A stretch of 64,000 nt of DNA, from contig DAIDIE010000029.1 in NCBI GenBank assembly GCA_027459505.1, forward strand, positions 124,001-188,000, given 5' to 3'. Positions 50,964 to 61,890 of the stretch are shown in pieces. Source of the DNA: Acidobacteriota bacterium. Its GTDB lineage: Bacteria; Acidobacteriota; Terriglobia; Terriglobales; SCQP01. The translations under genes were made by a program, and so were the position numbers. The first letter of the stretch is position 1; every line of letters begins with the position of its first letter. Below the pieces are notes generated by a model, which saw only the letters and a list, made by a program, of their open reading frames with translations, was not told the origin of the DNA and made no database searches.

Positions 50964-52273
50964 GCCTTCTCCAGGCGCAGGTCCAGGAAGTGGGTGGCGC
51001 AGGAGATACACGGATCGTAGTTGCGAATGGCCTGCTCACAGCGCCATTGCAGCTCGTCTTTCGGCAGGTCGAGGTGCCGGCTGGCCAACTCGAACAAGTC
51101 GCGCTCGATCGTCTTCTGGTTTTGCGCAGTGGGCGGAACGATCTTGGCGTCCAGAATGACGCCGTGATCGTCAAAGCGGTAGCGGTGATAAAGAATTCCG
51201 CGGGGCGCCTCGGTACAGCCATATCCGGAGGAGGCGCGAGGTTGCACCTCGATAAAGGGGCGCTCCGGCGTCTCGTAACTCTCCATGATACGCAGGGCTT
51301 CGTGGCAGGCAAAGACCAGCTCGACCGCGCGCACCACGATGCTTTGGAAGGGGTTGCGGCAAACGCGGCCAAGCCCGGCCTCGCTGGCGGCTTGCTGGGC
51401 AACGGGGGGAAGCACATCGTAGTTCAGCGCGTACCGCGCCATGGGTCCAACGAAATAGGCGCCCCGGGAATTGATCACCGAGTGCAGCGCATTGGAATGT
51501 GCCAGGTGCTCCTCCGTGAAATGCTGTTCGTATTCGCCAATCGATATCTGAGATTTACCCTCGCCAAAGCCATTACTGGAGCCCAGTTGCCCTTCATTCA
51601 GTGGGTACTCGGATGGATGTTGGAGAGCGACAAAGTCGTAATCGCGTTCGAAGTCCGGGAAGGGAAGCGTGGCGGCGAAGCGGACCGTCTCCAGTGCGGC
51701 ATCCAGCGCCCACTTCACATCGTCGATCAAGGCGCCAAGCTCGCGTCGCGCGGGAACCTTGTAGAAGCCGCCCACACGAACATTGATGGGGTGAATCTCG
51801 CGTCCTCCGAGCAGGGTCATGATGGCGTTGCCAACCTTTTTCAGGCGGAGGCCGCGCTTGACCGCTTCGGGGTGGTCCTGGGCCATGCGGATCGCGTCCT
51901 CATAACCGAGGAAGTCCGGGGCGTGCAGCATGTAGACGTGCAGCGCATGGCTCTCGATCCATTCGCCACAGTAAAGCAGGCGGCGCAGGTCGCGCAGCGG
52001 CCCCACGACCTGAACGCCGAAGGCGTCTTCGATGGCATGACAGGCGCTCATTTGGTAGGCAACGGGGCAAATTCCGCAGATACGCGCGGTGATATCGGGC
52101 GCTTCGCTGTAGGCGCGCCCGCGCAGGAAGGCTTCAAAAAAGCGCGGGGGCTCGAAGATGGCCAGCTTGGCCTCGAGCACGCGATCATCCTTGATTTTGA
52201 GACGCAGCGAGCCTTCGCCCTCGACCCGCGCCAGCACCCCGACTTTAATGGTCCTGGTGGTGTTCGCGCTCAT
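50960..52273 (-). CDS. [NiFe] hydrogenase large subunit, group 3b-like (HydA/HoxH-type)
   Basis: L1 [24 protein letters not shown]2 [33 protein letters not shown]. Confidence 0.94.
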   Translation of the reverse strand: MSANTTRTIKVGVLARVEGEGSLRLKIKDDRVLEAKLAIFEPPRFFEAFLRGRAYSEAPDITARICGICPVAYQMSACHAIEDAFGVQVVGPLRDLRRLLYCGEWIESHALHVYMLHAPDFLGYEDAIRMAQDHPEAVKRGLRLKKVGNAIMTLLGGREIHPINVRVGGFYKVPARRELGALIDDVKWALDAALETVRFAATLPFPDFERDYDFVALQHPSEYPLNEGQLGSSNGFGEGKSQISIGEYEQHFTEEHLAHSNALHSVINSRGAYFVGPMARYALNYDVLPPVAQQAASEAGLGRVCRNPFQSIVVRAVELVFACHEALRIMESYETPERPFIEVQPRASSGYGCTEAPRGILYHRYRFDDHGVILDAKIVPPTAQNQKTIERDLFELASRHLDLPKDELQWRCEQAIRNYDPCISCATHFLDLRLEKA

Positions 52274-53045
52274 GACTTTCGGCCTCCTTGCGAAAGGGCT
52301 CGGCATTGGCGTTGAAGGTGCGGTAGGCGCGCAGGATATCCTGTTCGCCCACCCCGAGCCCGCTCCAGATGGTGCTGAGCGAGTGGCTGTTGGGCGTTTC
52401 CTTGGGACCAAAGCAGCCAAAGCAGCCGCGCTCATACCCGGGGCACAGCGCGCCGCAGCCGGCCTGGGTTACCGGCCCCATGCAGGGGATGCCGCGCGCG
52501 GTCATGATGCAGATGGCGCCGCGGCGCTTGCACTCCATGCAGACACTGAAGGCGGGGATATTGGGTTTGCGGCCGTGCAGCAGGGCGCTGATCAGCTCCA
52601 CCAGTTGGAACTTGTTGACCGGGCAGCCGCGCAGCTCGAAATCGACGGCGACGTGATCTTTGATCGGCGTGGACTTGTTCAACGTCGCGATGTACTCCGG
52701 ATGGGCGTAGACGATCGCGGTCATCTCCCGCACATTCTTGAAATTGCGCAGTGCCTGGATGCCGCCAGCGGTGGCGCAGGCGCCAATCGTGACCAGCATC
52801 CTTGAAGAACGCCGTATGGCATGAATGCGCTCGGCATCGTGCGGGGTGGTAATGGAGCCTTCGACCAGCGAGAGCGCGTAGGGTCCGCCGACCACGGCGC
52901 GCGAGGCTTCTGGAAAATTGGCTATCTCGACCGCGCCCGCGATGGCGAGAAGCTCATCTTCACAATCGAGCAGGCTGAGCTGGCAGCCATCGCAGGAAGC
53001 AAACTTCCAAACCGCCAGTTTGGGGCGCTTGGCCGGTTTCGGCAT
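52245..53045 (-). CDS. [NiFe] hydrogenase small subunit (HydD-like)
   Basis: [78 protein letters not shown]. Confidence 0.94.
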   Translation of the reverse strand: MPKPAKRPKLAVWKFASCDGCQLSLLDCEDELLAIAGAVEIANFPEASRAVVGGPYALSLVEGSITTPHDAERIHAIRRSSRMLVTIGACATAGGIQALRNFKNVREMTAIVYAHPEYIATLNKSTPIKDHVAVDFELRGCPVNKFQLVELISALLHGRKPNIPAFSVCMECKRRGAICIMTARGIPCMGPVTQAGCGALCPGYERGCFGCFGPKETPNSHSLSTIWSGLGVGEQDILRAYRTFNANAEPFRKEAESHEREHHQDH

Positions 53046-53046
53046 C

Positions 53047-53919
53047 TTAGACCTCCGCCTTACCAAAAATCGGCTCGACGCGATCAAAGGAAAACACCGG
53101 GCCATCTTTGCAGATAAACGCGGGCCCATACTGGCAGTGACCGCAGAATCCAGTGCCGCATTGCATGTTGCGTTCCACCGAGACAAAGATCCGTTGGGGC
53201 GGGACGCCGCATTTGCGCAGATCTAGGACGCAGAAGCGCATCATCACTTCTGGTCCGCAGAGCATGGCAATTGTGCCGGCGGGATCAAAGGTGGCGCGCG
53301 GCAAAAGCGTGGTGACCACGCCAACGTTGCCGCGCCACCCGGCGCCGCCGCGATCCACGGTCACGTCGATTTCAAGGTCAAACTGGCCGCGCCAGCGCTC
53401 CAACTCGCGCAAGTAGAGGATGTCCTCTGGCGTTCGCGCGCCATAGAGCAGGGAGATGCGGCGGTATTTGCGCCGGTCATGCAGCAGGTGATAAAGAGCT
53501 GGGCGGAGCGGGGCCAGACCAATACCGCCGGCCAGAATCACCACATCCTGGTCCACCGCTTGCTTAACTGGCCAGCCGCTCCCAAATGGACCGCGCAGCC
53601 CGATCATGTCGCCCCGCTTTAACGCGCACAGAGCCTTGGTCACGGCGCCGACGGCGCGGATAGTGTGCAACAGTATGGGGCAGTCGTTTGGGTCGCCGCT
53701 GATGGAGATGGGAACCTCTCCGGCGCCGAATGCGTAGAGCATGTTGAACTGGCCGGGGAGAAACGCGGCCAGCCCGGGCGCCTGCGCGGGAACCATTTCC
53801 AGGGTAAACGTGTCGTAGGTCTCGCGCCGCACCCGTTCGACGCGGTAGGGAACCGGCAACATGGGGTTGCCCGCCGGAGCGCGCGGATTTGCCGCTAGTT
53901 CAATCGCGTGGGCCGTCAT
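53047..53919 (-). CDS. Hydrogenase FAD/NAD(P)-binding diaphorase subunit (HydG-like)
   Basis: [87 protein letters not shown]. Confidence 0.93.
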   Translation of the reverse strand: MTAHAIELAANPRAPAGNPMLPVPYRVERVRRETYDTFTLEMVPAQAPGLAAFLPGQFNMLYAFGAGEVPISISGDPNDCPILLHTIRAVGAVTKALCALKRGDMIGLRGPFGSGWPVKQAVDQDVVILAGGIGLAPLRPALYHLLHDRRKYRRISLLYGARTPEDILYLRELERWRGQFDLEIDVTVDRGGAGWRGNVGVVTTLLPRATFDPAGTIAMLCGPEVMMRFCVLDLRKCGVPPQRIFVSVERNMQCGTGFCGHCQYGPAFICKDGPVFSFDRVEPIFGKAEV

Positions 53920-54379
53920 AGATGTCCAGTAACTGCAGCCGCGTGGCGTCCAGCCGCTCGAAAGCCATGTTGTAGAAGCGTTTCAGCATTTCGTAGCCCA
54001 GGTCGTGATCTTCCTCGCACTTGGCGCGCAGACACTTGCCATCGAAGGCCAGCGCTCGCGTTGGACACTTGGCGCGGCCGTCGAAATGCCAGCGATAGGG
54101 TGGCGCCAGCCACGACCAGCCGAGCACGTCCCCGGGACCCACGGTCTGTACGGTAACGGCGCCGCGGCGCGGAACCAGCAGTTCAATCGAGACGAGGCCC
54201 TCGCGTACGAAATAGAAATGATCGGCGTCGTCGCCCTCCCGGAAGATGAACTGGTCTTCCTGGAAGCGCACATTGGTGGCGCACCCGGCGATGAACTGGA
54301 TGTGATGCTCCTCCAGATCCTTGAAGAATGCGTGCTCACGAATCACGGAATCGAGCGTTTGAATCATAAGGCGCCTCAT
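53900..54379 (-). CDS. Cyclic-nucleotide-binding (Crp-like) domain protein without HTH
   Basis: [26 protein letters not shown]...[15 protein letters not shown]; ends without a DNA-binding domain. Confidence 0.8.
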   Translation of the reverse strand: MRRLMIQTLDSVIREHAFFKDLEEHHIQFIAGCATNVRFQEDQFIFREGDDADHFYFVREGLVSIELLVPRRGAVTVQTVGPGDVLGWSWLAPPYRWHFDGRAKCPTRALAFDGKCLRAKCEEDHDLGYEMLKRFYNMAFERLDATRLQLLDIYDGPRD

Positions 54380-54429
54380 TTGCCGTTCCTTGTAGAGACT
54401 TGCCCGCTCACCGTTAGAGCCCGGCGCAT

Positions 54430-55593
54430 TTAAGGCGCGTGGGCGCCAGCGGCTTGTGCCTCTCGCAACGCGCGTGCTTCCGCGGTGATATCGATTCCCG
54501 CCGGGCACCAGGCAATGCAGCGGCCGCAGCCCACACAGCCGCTCTCGTCAAACTGATCGATCCAGGCCGCCAGCTTGTGCACCATCCACTGGCGATAGCG
54601 CGCTTTCGTGGAGGACCGGACGCTGCCGCCGTGGAGGTAAGAAAATGCGGTGGTAAAGCAGGAGTCCCAGCGGCGCCAGCGTTCGGCGTGATCGCCGCTG
54701 AGATCGGTGACGTCTTCGATCGTGGTGCAGAAGCAGGTGGGGCAGACGAGGGTGCAGTTGGCGCAACTCAAACAACGCTGGGCAATGGCTTCCCAGTGCG
54801 GATGGTCGTAACTGCGGTAGAGCAAGGCCTGCAGCCCGCCGGTATCAAGCTGGCGTCCCATGTGGGCGGCGGCATGGTCCAGCTGGCTGGAGGCAAGTTC
54901 CCGCTCTTCGGCGCTGGCAACGCGGGTGGTCAACGCGGCCAACACGTCAGCGCCGCGCGAGGAGCCGGCACGTACGACAAAACGGTGACTGCCTTCCAGA
55001 AGTTCCGTAAGTACCAGGTCATAGCCCGAATCCGCACCGGGGCCGGTTCCCATCGAGGCGCAGAAGCAGGTGGCGCCCGCCTGGGTACAGTTCACAGCAA
55101 CAAGAAACGTGCTTTCACGAAGGCGCTTGTAGTCCGGATCGGTGTAGTTGGGGCTGGCCAGAACTTTGTCGAGGATGGCGATGGCATGGAGTTCGCAGGC
55201 CCGCACCCCCAAAAAGGCATACCGGGGCTGGCGGGACGGAACCTCCTCGACAATGCGGAAAGCGCCCTGCGTTCCGTTCTGCTGGCAGGTCGCGGTAAAG
55301 AGGCGATGGGAAGCTGGGTAGAGGAATTTTTTCCAGGAATGCGGGCCCACATTGAAGCCGAACAAGGCATCGTCATCGCGGCGCCGGAGGCGGTAATATC
55401 CGGGACCTTGCTCGTCGGTCCAGCCGCGTGGCAGGTCGTCAACCGTATGAACCGGTTCATAAACGATGGCCCCATCGCGAATGCTGGGACCGATCACTTC
55501 ATACCCCTGGTGGGCAAGCGCGCTCAGGAGCTCACCAAGCCGCGCAGCTTCGAGGATAAACTGTTCGCCAGCTTCCATGGCGCCATCCCTCAA
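54430..55593 (-). CDS. Hydrogenase 4Fe-4S dicluster subunit (HydB-like)
   Basis: [40 protein letters not shown]. Confidence 0.92.
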   Translation of the reverse strand: MRDGAMEAGEQFILEAARLGELLSALAHQGYEVIGPSIRDGAIVYEPVHTVDDLPRGWTDEQGPGYYRLRRRDDDALFGFNVGPHSWKKFLYPASHRLFTATCQQNGTQGAFRIVEEVPSRQPRYAFLGVRACELHAIAILDKVLASPNYTDPDYKRLRESTFLVAVNCTQAGATCFCASMGTGPGADSGYDLVLTELLEGSHRFVVRAGSSRGADVLAALTTRVASAEERELASSQLDHAAAHMGRQLDTGGLQALLYRSYDHPHWEAIAQRCLSCANCTLVCPTCFCTTIEDVTDLSGDHAERWRRWDSCFTTAFSYLHGGSVRSSTKARYRQWMVHKLAAWIDQFDESGCVGCGRCIAWCPAGIDITAEARALREAQAAGAHAP

Positions 55594-55635
55594 ATCCTTT
55601 ATCTCAGGTTGCGGCGGCGGGCGAAATGATGGGTG

Positions 55636-57996
55636 TCATTTCATGCTCCTTGCCGCCACCATAACCTGCCCCAAACTGAGTCCGCCATCACCGCTGGGCA
55701 CCGCGGACTGGCTGAAGACCCGGAAACCGGACAGTTCCAGTCGCCGCGTCAACGTAGTCAGCAAAAAGGCGTTGTGAAAGCATCCGCCAGAGAGGCAGAC
55801 GCGATCCAGGCCGCTCTCGTCGCGCAGCAGTTGGGCCAAGCGCACGAATGTCTCAACCAGGCCGCAATGAAATCGCGCGGCAATACTGGAGACCGGCGTC
55901 TGTTTTCTCAAATCGGCCAGTATGGCGGCAAACAGCGGCCGGGTGTCGATCAGCCAGGGCGCGCCAGGAGGCTTGGTCGCCCCACCTTCCTCGACTGCTG
56001 AGCGCCCAGCTTGCCGCCGTAACTCCAGCGGGTAGGCCCGAGCGCTACCGGGGTCGTGCAGAATGTCCAGAGCGGCTTCCAACTCGATAGCTGCCTGCCC
56101 TTCATACGTGGCCTTCTGACGAATGCCGGTCAGCGCGGCCACCGCATCGAACAGACGGCCGCAGCTTGAGGTTGCCGGTGCATTGAAATGGCGCTCCATC
56201 ATTTGCAGCAGGAGTTCGGTGGCATGCCGGTCGAGGGAGTGAACGAATGGAAGATCCATGGTTAGAAAAGCACGACCGTAATGACGGGCGAGGTAACTGA
56301 CCGCCATGCGCCAGGGCTGCCGTATGGCTTGTTCACCACCCGGCATGGGGACGTAATCAAAGTGAGCGGCGCGGGTAAACCCCTCATAGCCAGCCAGCAG
56401 AACCTCGCCACCCCAGATGTTGCCGTCGGCGCCGTATCCGGTGCCATCAAGCGCGAAGCCGATGACGCGCCCGTCGAGCCGGTTTTCGGCCATGCAACTG
56501 GCGATGTGGGCATGGTGATGCTGTACGCCGATCAGCTTTACCCCCTTGTGGTCCAGCGCCCATTGCGTGGAAAAGTAGCGGGGATGGAGATCGTAGGCGA
56601 TGGCGGCGGGCTCGATGTCGAGCACACGGGCGAGGTGTTCGATGACATCGTCGAAAAACTGCGCGCTGGCGGCGTTCTCCAGGTCCCCGATATGCGGACT
56701 GAGAAAGGCTTCCCGGCCTTTGGCGGCGCAGATCGTGTTTTTCAGCTCACCACCCACCGCCAGGATCGGCGGCACGGACTTGTGCAGGAGCACCGGCACA
56801 GGAACGAAGCCGCGCGACCGGCGCAGTTGCCGCACTCTGCCCCCAACTGCCCGGACCACGGAATCGTCGCATCTCCAGACAATGTCGCGGTTATGGACAA
56901 GAAAGGCGTCCGCGATGCCGCTTAACCGCTCGATGGCTTCGTGGTTACCCGTAACGATCGGCTCCTCGCTAAGGTTCGCGCTGGTCATCACCAGCGCTTT
57001 GAGAGTGCCGCCGGCGAAAAGCAGATGATGCAGCGGAGTATAGGGCAGAAAAAGACCAAGTTCCCGGCGGTGAGGCGCGATCTCCGCGGCAATGGCAGCG
57101 GGAATGGCACAGCTCTGGCGCTTGGGCAGCAGCACTATGGGCCGCTGTGGGCTCACGAGCGCCGCCGCACCGGCTTCGTCCAGCTCACAAAGCTCCTGCG
57201 CGGTCTCCAGATCGGCCACCATGAGGGCCAGCGGCTTCTCGAAGCGGTTTTTGCGGGCGCGCAGCTTGCGAACCGCATCGGCGCCGGTGGCATCGGCCGC
57301 AAGATGAAAGCCGCCCAGGCCCTTGATGGCGATAATCTCGCCCTGCAGCAGGCGCGGAATGATGGCGGCAACCGGATCGGCGCAGGCAATTACTTCCCCT
57401 GCCTCATTCCACAGGCTCAGGCGAGGGCCGCACTTCCAGCAGGCGTTGGGCTGGGCGTGAAAGCGGCGGTTGCCCGGGTCGGTGTACTCGGCCTGGCACT
57501 GCGGACACATCTGGAACCCGGCCATCGAGGTTAGACGGCGATCATAAGGAACTCCGTGAATGATGGTGAAGCGGGGGCCGCAGTTGGTGCAGTTGATAAA
57601 AGGGTACCTGTAGCGGCGGTCGGCGGGGTCGAGCAGCTCGCGCAGGCAGTCGGCGCAGACCGCCACATCGGCGGCAATCAGCGTACGGTTCGCGGCGCCA
57701 CGCTCGCTGGCGACGATCTGAAAGCCGTGTTCGCCTGAGAACCCAGCTTCGCCATGGCACGCCAGCTCTTGAACTTCAATCCGGGTGATGCGGGCCAGTG
57801 GAGGCGCGCCGGTTGGCAAGCACCGCAGGAACTCCTCAACCTGCTCTCGCGGCCCCTGCAGTTCAATCGTGGCGCCACGCGAAGTGTTGCGCACGTTCCC
57901 GGTCAGGGCACGCTCTTGCGCCAGGCGGTAGACGTAGGGGCGGAAGCCGACGCCCTGCACGATGCCGGATACCTCGATGCGCCGCCGTATCTTCAT
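55636..57996 (-). CDS. hypF: Carbamoyltransferase HypF
   Basis: Acylphosphatase domain GIVQGVGFRPYVYRLA, CADCLRELLDPADRRYRYPFINCTNCGPRFTI, HHHAHIASCMAEN. Confidence 0.96.
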   Translation of the reverse strand: MKIRRRIEVSGIVQGVGFRPYVYRLAQERALTGNVRNTSRGATIELQGPREQVEEFLRCLPTGAPPLARITRIEVQELACHGEAGFSGEHGFQIVASERGAANRTLIAADVAVCADCLRELLDPADRRYRYPFINCTNCGPRFTIIHGVPYDRRLTSMAGFQMCPQCQAEYTDPGNRRFHAQPNACWKCGPRLSLWNEAGEVIACADPVAAIIPRLLQGEIIAIKGLGGFHLAADATGADAVRKLRARKNRFEKPLALMVADLETAQELCELDEAGAAALVSPQRPIVLLPKRQSCAIPAAIAAEIAPHRRELGLFLPYTPLHHLLFAGGTLKALVMTSANLSEEPIVTGNHEAIERLSGIADAFLVHNRDIVWRCDDSVVRAVGGRVRQLRRSRGFVPVPVLLHKSVPPILAVGGELKNTICAAKGREAFLSPHIGDLENAASAQFFDDVIEHLARVLDIEPAAIAYDLHPRYFSTQWALDHKGVKLIGVQHHHAHIASCMAENRLDGRVIGFALDGTGYGADGNIWGGEVLLAGYEGFTRAAHFDYVPMPGGEQAIRQPWRMAVSYLARHYGRAFLTMDLPFVHSLDRHATELLLQMMERHFNAPATSSCGRLFDAVAALTGIRQKATYEGQAAIELEAALDILHDPGSARAYPLELRRQAGRSAVEEGGATKPPGAPWLIDTRPLFAAILADLRKQTPVSSIAARFHCGLVETFVRLAQLLRDESGLDRVCLSGGCFHNAFLLTTLTRRLELSGFRVFSQSAVPSGDGGLSLGQVMVAARSMK

Positions 57997-58030
57997 TCGT
58001 CCTCGTCTGTGGGAAGGCGACTCCCTCTGC

Positions 58031-58801
58031 CTATGAAATGGCGGTCTTAATGGCTGGCTTGCCTGGGGAACGGTCGATGCCTTCGGGCGCCGCCGTTGGG
58101 CGCGCGTTGGCTGCGCCTGCCAACGTTTCCGCCCCGAAGCTCCGGTTGCCGCAGGCGTGGCGCCGGCGCTCAATCCACTCGCTCCAGGCGCCAAGCCCCT
58201 CTCCAGTGGCGCAGGACAGGTGGATGATCTCCAACTCCGGGTTTACCGCCCGCGCGTTGGCCTCCGCTCTCCCAAGATCAAACGAGACATGAGGCAGCAG
58301 GTCGAGCTTGGTGACCAGCATGAGCCGGGCTTTGAAAAAGGTTCCCGGATACTTGAGCGGCTTTTCGTCCCCCTCGGTGACGCTGAGCAGGACAATCTTG
58401 GCGGCTTCCCCAAGATCGTAGCTGGAAGGGCATACCAGGTTCCCGACGTTCTCAATAAACAGGAGTTCGATCTTACCGATCGGGAATTCCCGTAGCGCGT
58501 TCTCGATCATGCTGGCATTCAAGTGGCAGGTACCGCCGGTGGTGATCTGTTTCACCGGAAAGCCGTAGCGCCGCAGGCGGGCGGCATCGGAATCGGTCTG
58601 GATATCGCCGGTGAGCACCCCCACCGCTTCGTGAGAGGCGAAGCCGTTCAGGGTGCTCTCCAGCAGCGCGGTCTTGCCGGAACCGGGGGCGCTGATCAGG
58701 TTGAGGCACAAGATGCCTCGTTCGCGGAAGCTCTCCCGGAGCCGCGCGGCGATTTTGTCGTTTTCGCTGAGCACCTTCTGTTCAAGTTCGACACGTTTCA
58801 T
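58031..58801 (-). CDS. hypB: Hydrogenase nickel incorporation GTPase HypB
   Basis: LNLISAPGSGKTALLESTL, GDIQTDSDAARLRRYG, FIENVGNLVCPSSYDLGE. Confidence 0.95.
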   Translation of the reverse strand: MKRVELEQKVLSENDKIAARLRESFRERGILCLNLISAPGSGKTALLESTLNGFASHEAVGVLTGDIQTDSDAARLRRYGFPVKQITTGGTCHLNASMIENALREFPIGKIELLFIENVGNLVCPSSYDLGEAAKIVLLSVTEGDEKPLKYPGTFFKARLMLVTKLDLLPHVSFDLGRAEANARAVNPELEIIHLSCATGEGLGAWSEWIERRRHACGNRSFGAETLAGAANARPTAAPEGIDRSPGKPAIKTAIS

Positions 58802-59138
58802 CTTCGACCTCCAGATAGGTAATCTCCAGTTCATCGCCGCCCAGCAAGTCCGCGCTGCTGCAAGCGCAGCGCGGGCAGGCGGACAACAGGCCGCCCACGT
58901 AGTGGGCGCCGCAGGCGCGGCAGAGGCGGCGTGGCGAGCACGACTCAATGGCCAATTCCAGTTCTGCAAACGGCGTGTCACGCGTCGCGGCGGTCAAGGC
59001 AAAACGCAGAGACTCGGCATTGACCGATGATAGTTCGCCAATGCGCAGACCGGCACGGCGCGGGCGCAGGCCACCCCGCGCGCGGCACTCCGCCTCGATG
59101 GTCTTCAGAATCGCATTGGCAATGCTGAGTTCATGCAT
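58782..59138 (-). CDS. hypA: Hydrogenase nickel incorporation protein HypA
   Basis: MHELSIANAILKTIEAE; zinc site CRACGAHYVGGLLSACPRC. Confidence 0.94.
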   Translation of the reverse strand: MHELSIANAILKTIEAECRARGGLRPRRAGLRIGELSSVNAESLRFALTAATRDTPFAELELAIESCSPRRLCRACGAHYVGGLLSACPRCACSSADLLGGDELEITYLEVEDETCRT

Positions 59139-59148
59139 AGAGCGGCTC

Positions 59149-60231
59149 TCAGCAGATACGCGGAAGTTGATCTCCGCTCAGCATGTCGAGCATGCGCGCG
59201 GTGCCCAGAGTGGTGCGCACGGTGACCCTGCCCGCAGGTCCGTTAATCACGGTTCCAATGATTTCCGCCTCCCGTCCCAGCGGGTGCTCCCGCAGGGCGC
59301 CCAGGGCGGTTTCCGCGTCCTCGGCTTTGACGATGGCCACCAGCTTGCCTTCGTTGGCGACATAAAGAGGGTCCAGCCCCAGCAGCTCACAGGCGCCGCG
59401 CACCTGTTCGCGCACGGGAACACGGTGTTCCTGGAGTTCAATGCCCACCTGCGACTGCGCCGCGATTTCGTTGAGCGTGCTGGCCAGTCCCCCGCGCGTG
59501 GGGTCGCGGAAGCAGCGAAAGGATGCGCCGGTGGCCAGCAGGGCCGCGACCAGGTTATGAAGCGGGGCCGAGTCGCTCTGAATGGCCGTTTCCAGTGCAA
59601 GCCCTTCGCGCTGCGCCAGAATGGCGATGCCGTGGTCGCCCAGAGGGCCGCTGACCAGCACCTTGTCTCCGGGCCGGGCGTTTCCCGCGGAGAGCGCCAA
59701 ATCGTGATGGACCACGCCGATGCCCGAGGTGTTGATAAAAAGGCCATCGCCGCTGCCTTTCTCGACGACCTTGGTATCGCCCGTAACCACCGCAACACCA
59801 CATGCGCGCGCCGCTTCTTGCAGCGAAGCGCTGATTTGCCGCAGCGTGTCGAGCGGCAGCCCTTCTTCCAGAATGAAGGCGGCGCTCAGAAAGAGCGGAG
59901 TCGCCCCGCCCATGGCGAGGTCGTTGACCGTTCCATGTACGGCGAGGGAGCCAATGTCACCACCGGGAAAAAACAGGGGCTTGACCACAAAGGAATCCGT
60001 GGTGAACGCCAGACGGATACCGTTGACGCTCACCATCGCCTGGTCGTTCAGGAGCGCCAGCGCGGGATTGTCGAAGGTGGGCAGGAAGATTTCATGAATC
60101 AGCTCCGCGCTGAGTTTTCCGCCGCTGCCGTGGCCGAGCAGGACGCTTTCCCCCGCCGGTAATGGAGAGGGGCAGAGTGCGCCGCTCATGGTTTGCGGCG
60201 CTGTTGCCTTGACTGGCCTGCTTCCGTTCAT
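59149..60231 (-). CDS. hypE: Hydrogenase expression/formation protein HypE
   Basis: [54 protein letters not shown]-terminal LPRIC. Confidence 0.96.
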   Translation of the reverse strand: MNGSRPVKATAPQTMSGALCPSPLPAGESVLLGHGSGGKLSAELIHEIFLPTFDNPALALLNDQAMVSVNGIRLAFTTDSFVVKPLFFPGGDIGSLAVHGTVNDLAMGGATPLFLSAAFILEEGLPLDTLRQISASLQEAARACGVAVVTGDTKVVEKGSGDGLFINTSGIGVVHHDLALSAGNARPGDKVLVSGPLGDHGIAILAQREGLALETAIQSDSAPLHNLVAALLATGASFRCFRDPTRGGLASTLNEIAAQSQVGIELQEHRVPVREQVRGACELLGLDPLYVANEGKLVAIVKAEDAETALGALREHPLGREAEIIGTVINGPAGRVTVRTTLGTARMLDMLSGDQLPRIC

Positions 60232-61343
60232 GGCCGCGGCTCCCCCGCATGCGCGGCATGGCGGCGATATTGGTAGTAGGCGGCGCAGGCGCCCTCGCTG
60301 GAAACCATAGGGGCGCCCAACGGGTTGGAGGGGGAGCAGCGCTCAGCGAAAGCAACGCAATCGGTGGGCTTTTTGAGTCCCTGCAGGATTTGAGCGCTGA
60401 TACAGTCGGGCGCTTCTTCAATCGCCGCGCCGGTGGCAAATGGAAACACCTTCTCGGCGTCGAAAGCGGCATACTCCTCGCGGATGCGTAGACCGCTGTG
60501 GGGAATCAGGCCGATCCCTCTCCATTTCTGATCGCAAGGGGTAAAGACCCGCTCGACTGCCCGTTGCGCGGGCAGGTTGCCATCGCAGGTGACCGAGCGT
60601 ACGTACTGATTTTCGACCTGGGCGCGACCGTGTTCAAGCTGAGCGATCAGCATGGAAATCGCTTCCAGGAGATCGACCGGCTCGAATCCGCCGACCACAA
60701 TCGGCAGGCAAAAGTCTGCGCTGAGTTGTTCGTATTCGCGGTATCCCATCACGGTGCAGACGTGGCCAGGGGCAATCAGGCCTTGTACGCGGTTGCTGGG
60801 CGAGCCCAGCAGCAGGCGCATAGCCGGCGGCACGAGCACGTGGGAAACCAGCATGGAAAAATTGGTGATTCCAGCGCGGTGCGCCTCCCAGATCGCCATG
60901 GCATTGGCCGGTGCGGTGGTCTCGAAGCCTACGCCAAAGAAGACCACCGCTTTATCCGGATGCGCGCTGGCAATCGTGACGGCCTCCAGGGGCGAGTAGA
61001 CGATGCGCACGTCGGCCCCGGCGGCTTTCGCGCGCAACAAGTCGTTACGCGACCCAGGGACGCGCAGCATGTCCCCGTAGGAGACCAGAATGACCTCCGG
61101 CCGCATGGCGAGCGCGATAGCCCGATCGATCTTCTCCAAGGGGGTGACGCAGACGGGACAGCCGGGCCCGTGCACCAGTTCGATGCCGGCCGGCAGCAGA
61201 TCCTCAATGCCATAGCGCATGAGGGTGTGGGTCTGGCCGCCGCAAACCTCCATGAGCACCCACGGACGCGCCGCCGTTTCACGAATTTGGCTGACCAGCA
61301 TCCGCGCAATGCGCTCGTCGCGATACTCGTCGAGATACTTCAT
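60228..61343 (-). CDS. hypD: Hydrogenase formation protein HypD
   Basis: [51 protein letters not shown]. Confidence 0.96.
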   Translation of the reverse strand: MKYLDEYRDERIARMLVSQIRETAARPWVLMEVCGGQTHTLMRYGIEDLLPAGIELVHGPGCPVCVTPLEKIDRAIALAMRPEVILVSYGDMLRVPGSRNDLLRAKAAGADVRIVYSPLEAVTIASAHPDKAVVFFGVGFETTAPANAMAIWEAHRAGITNFSMLVSHVLVPPAMRLLLGSPSNRVQGLIAPGHVCTVMGYREYEQLSADFCLPIVVGGFEPVDLLEAISMLIAQLEHGRAQVENQYVRSVTCDGNLPAQRAVERVFTPCDQKWRGIGLIPHSGLRIREEYAAFDAEKVFPFATGAAIEEAPDCISAQILQGLKKPTDCVAFAERCSPSNPLGAPMVSSEGACAAYYQYRRHAAHAGEPRP

Positions 61344-61649
61344 AACGCTGGTGGCTCTGGTTTCGCCAGGCCTTGCGGAGGTGGTTGGGGCGGCTCCGCG
61401 CCGGAAGCGGCGAGTTCGGCTTCCAGCAGGCCCATGGCTTGCAGCAGTTGAAAAGTTCTTGCGGCCTCCGCCGCGTCCACACGGCTGATGGCGAAGCCCA
61501 CATGGACGATGACGTAATCGCCGGCGCTGGCCTCCGGGACGAAGTCCAGGCAGACCTCACGGACCACGCCGCCAAAGCTGACCCGGGCGTGGCGCAGGGG
61601 GGCCCGCTCCGTTATCTCCAGGACCTTTCCGGGGATAGCCAGGCACATA
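61340..61649 (-). CDS. hypC: HypC/HybG/HupF family chaperone
   Basis: [14 protein letters not shown]...[27 protein letters not shown]. Confidence 0.94.
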
Positions 61650-61890
61650 GGGGGAACTCCTATACCGGCGGCGGTTTTCTGCACTCTCGGCCAGCGCTGA
61701 GGTAAAGGTAACGCAGGGCGCGGTGACCACGCTGTAAGCCACCGCACGTGGCGATGTGTGCCTGCTAACACAGTCGCCAGCAGCGGCAGAGCGAGCAATG
61801 GACGCCACCGAAGGGCGTGGGGTTGTCTGCAAACGTTGCGGGCAGGTTTTGCGCGGGAAGGGGGGTCTGGCGCCGCCCCGGGCTTAAAGC

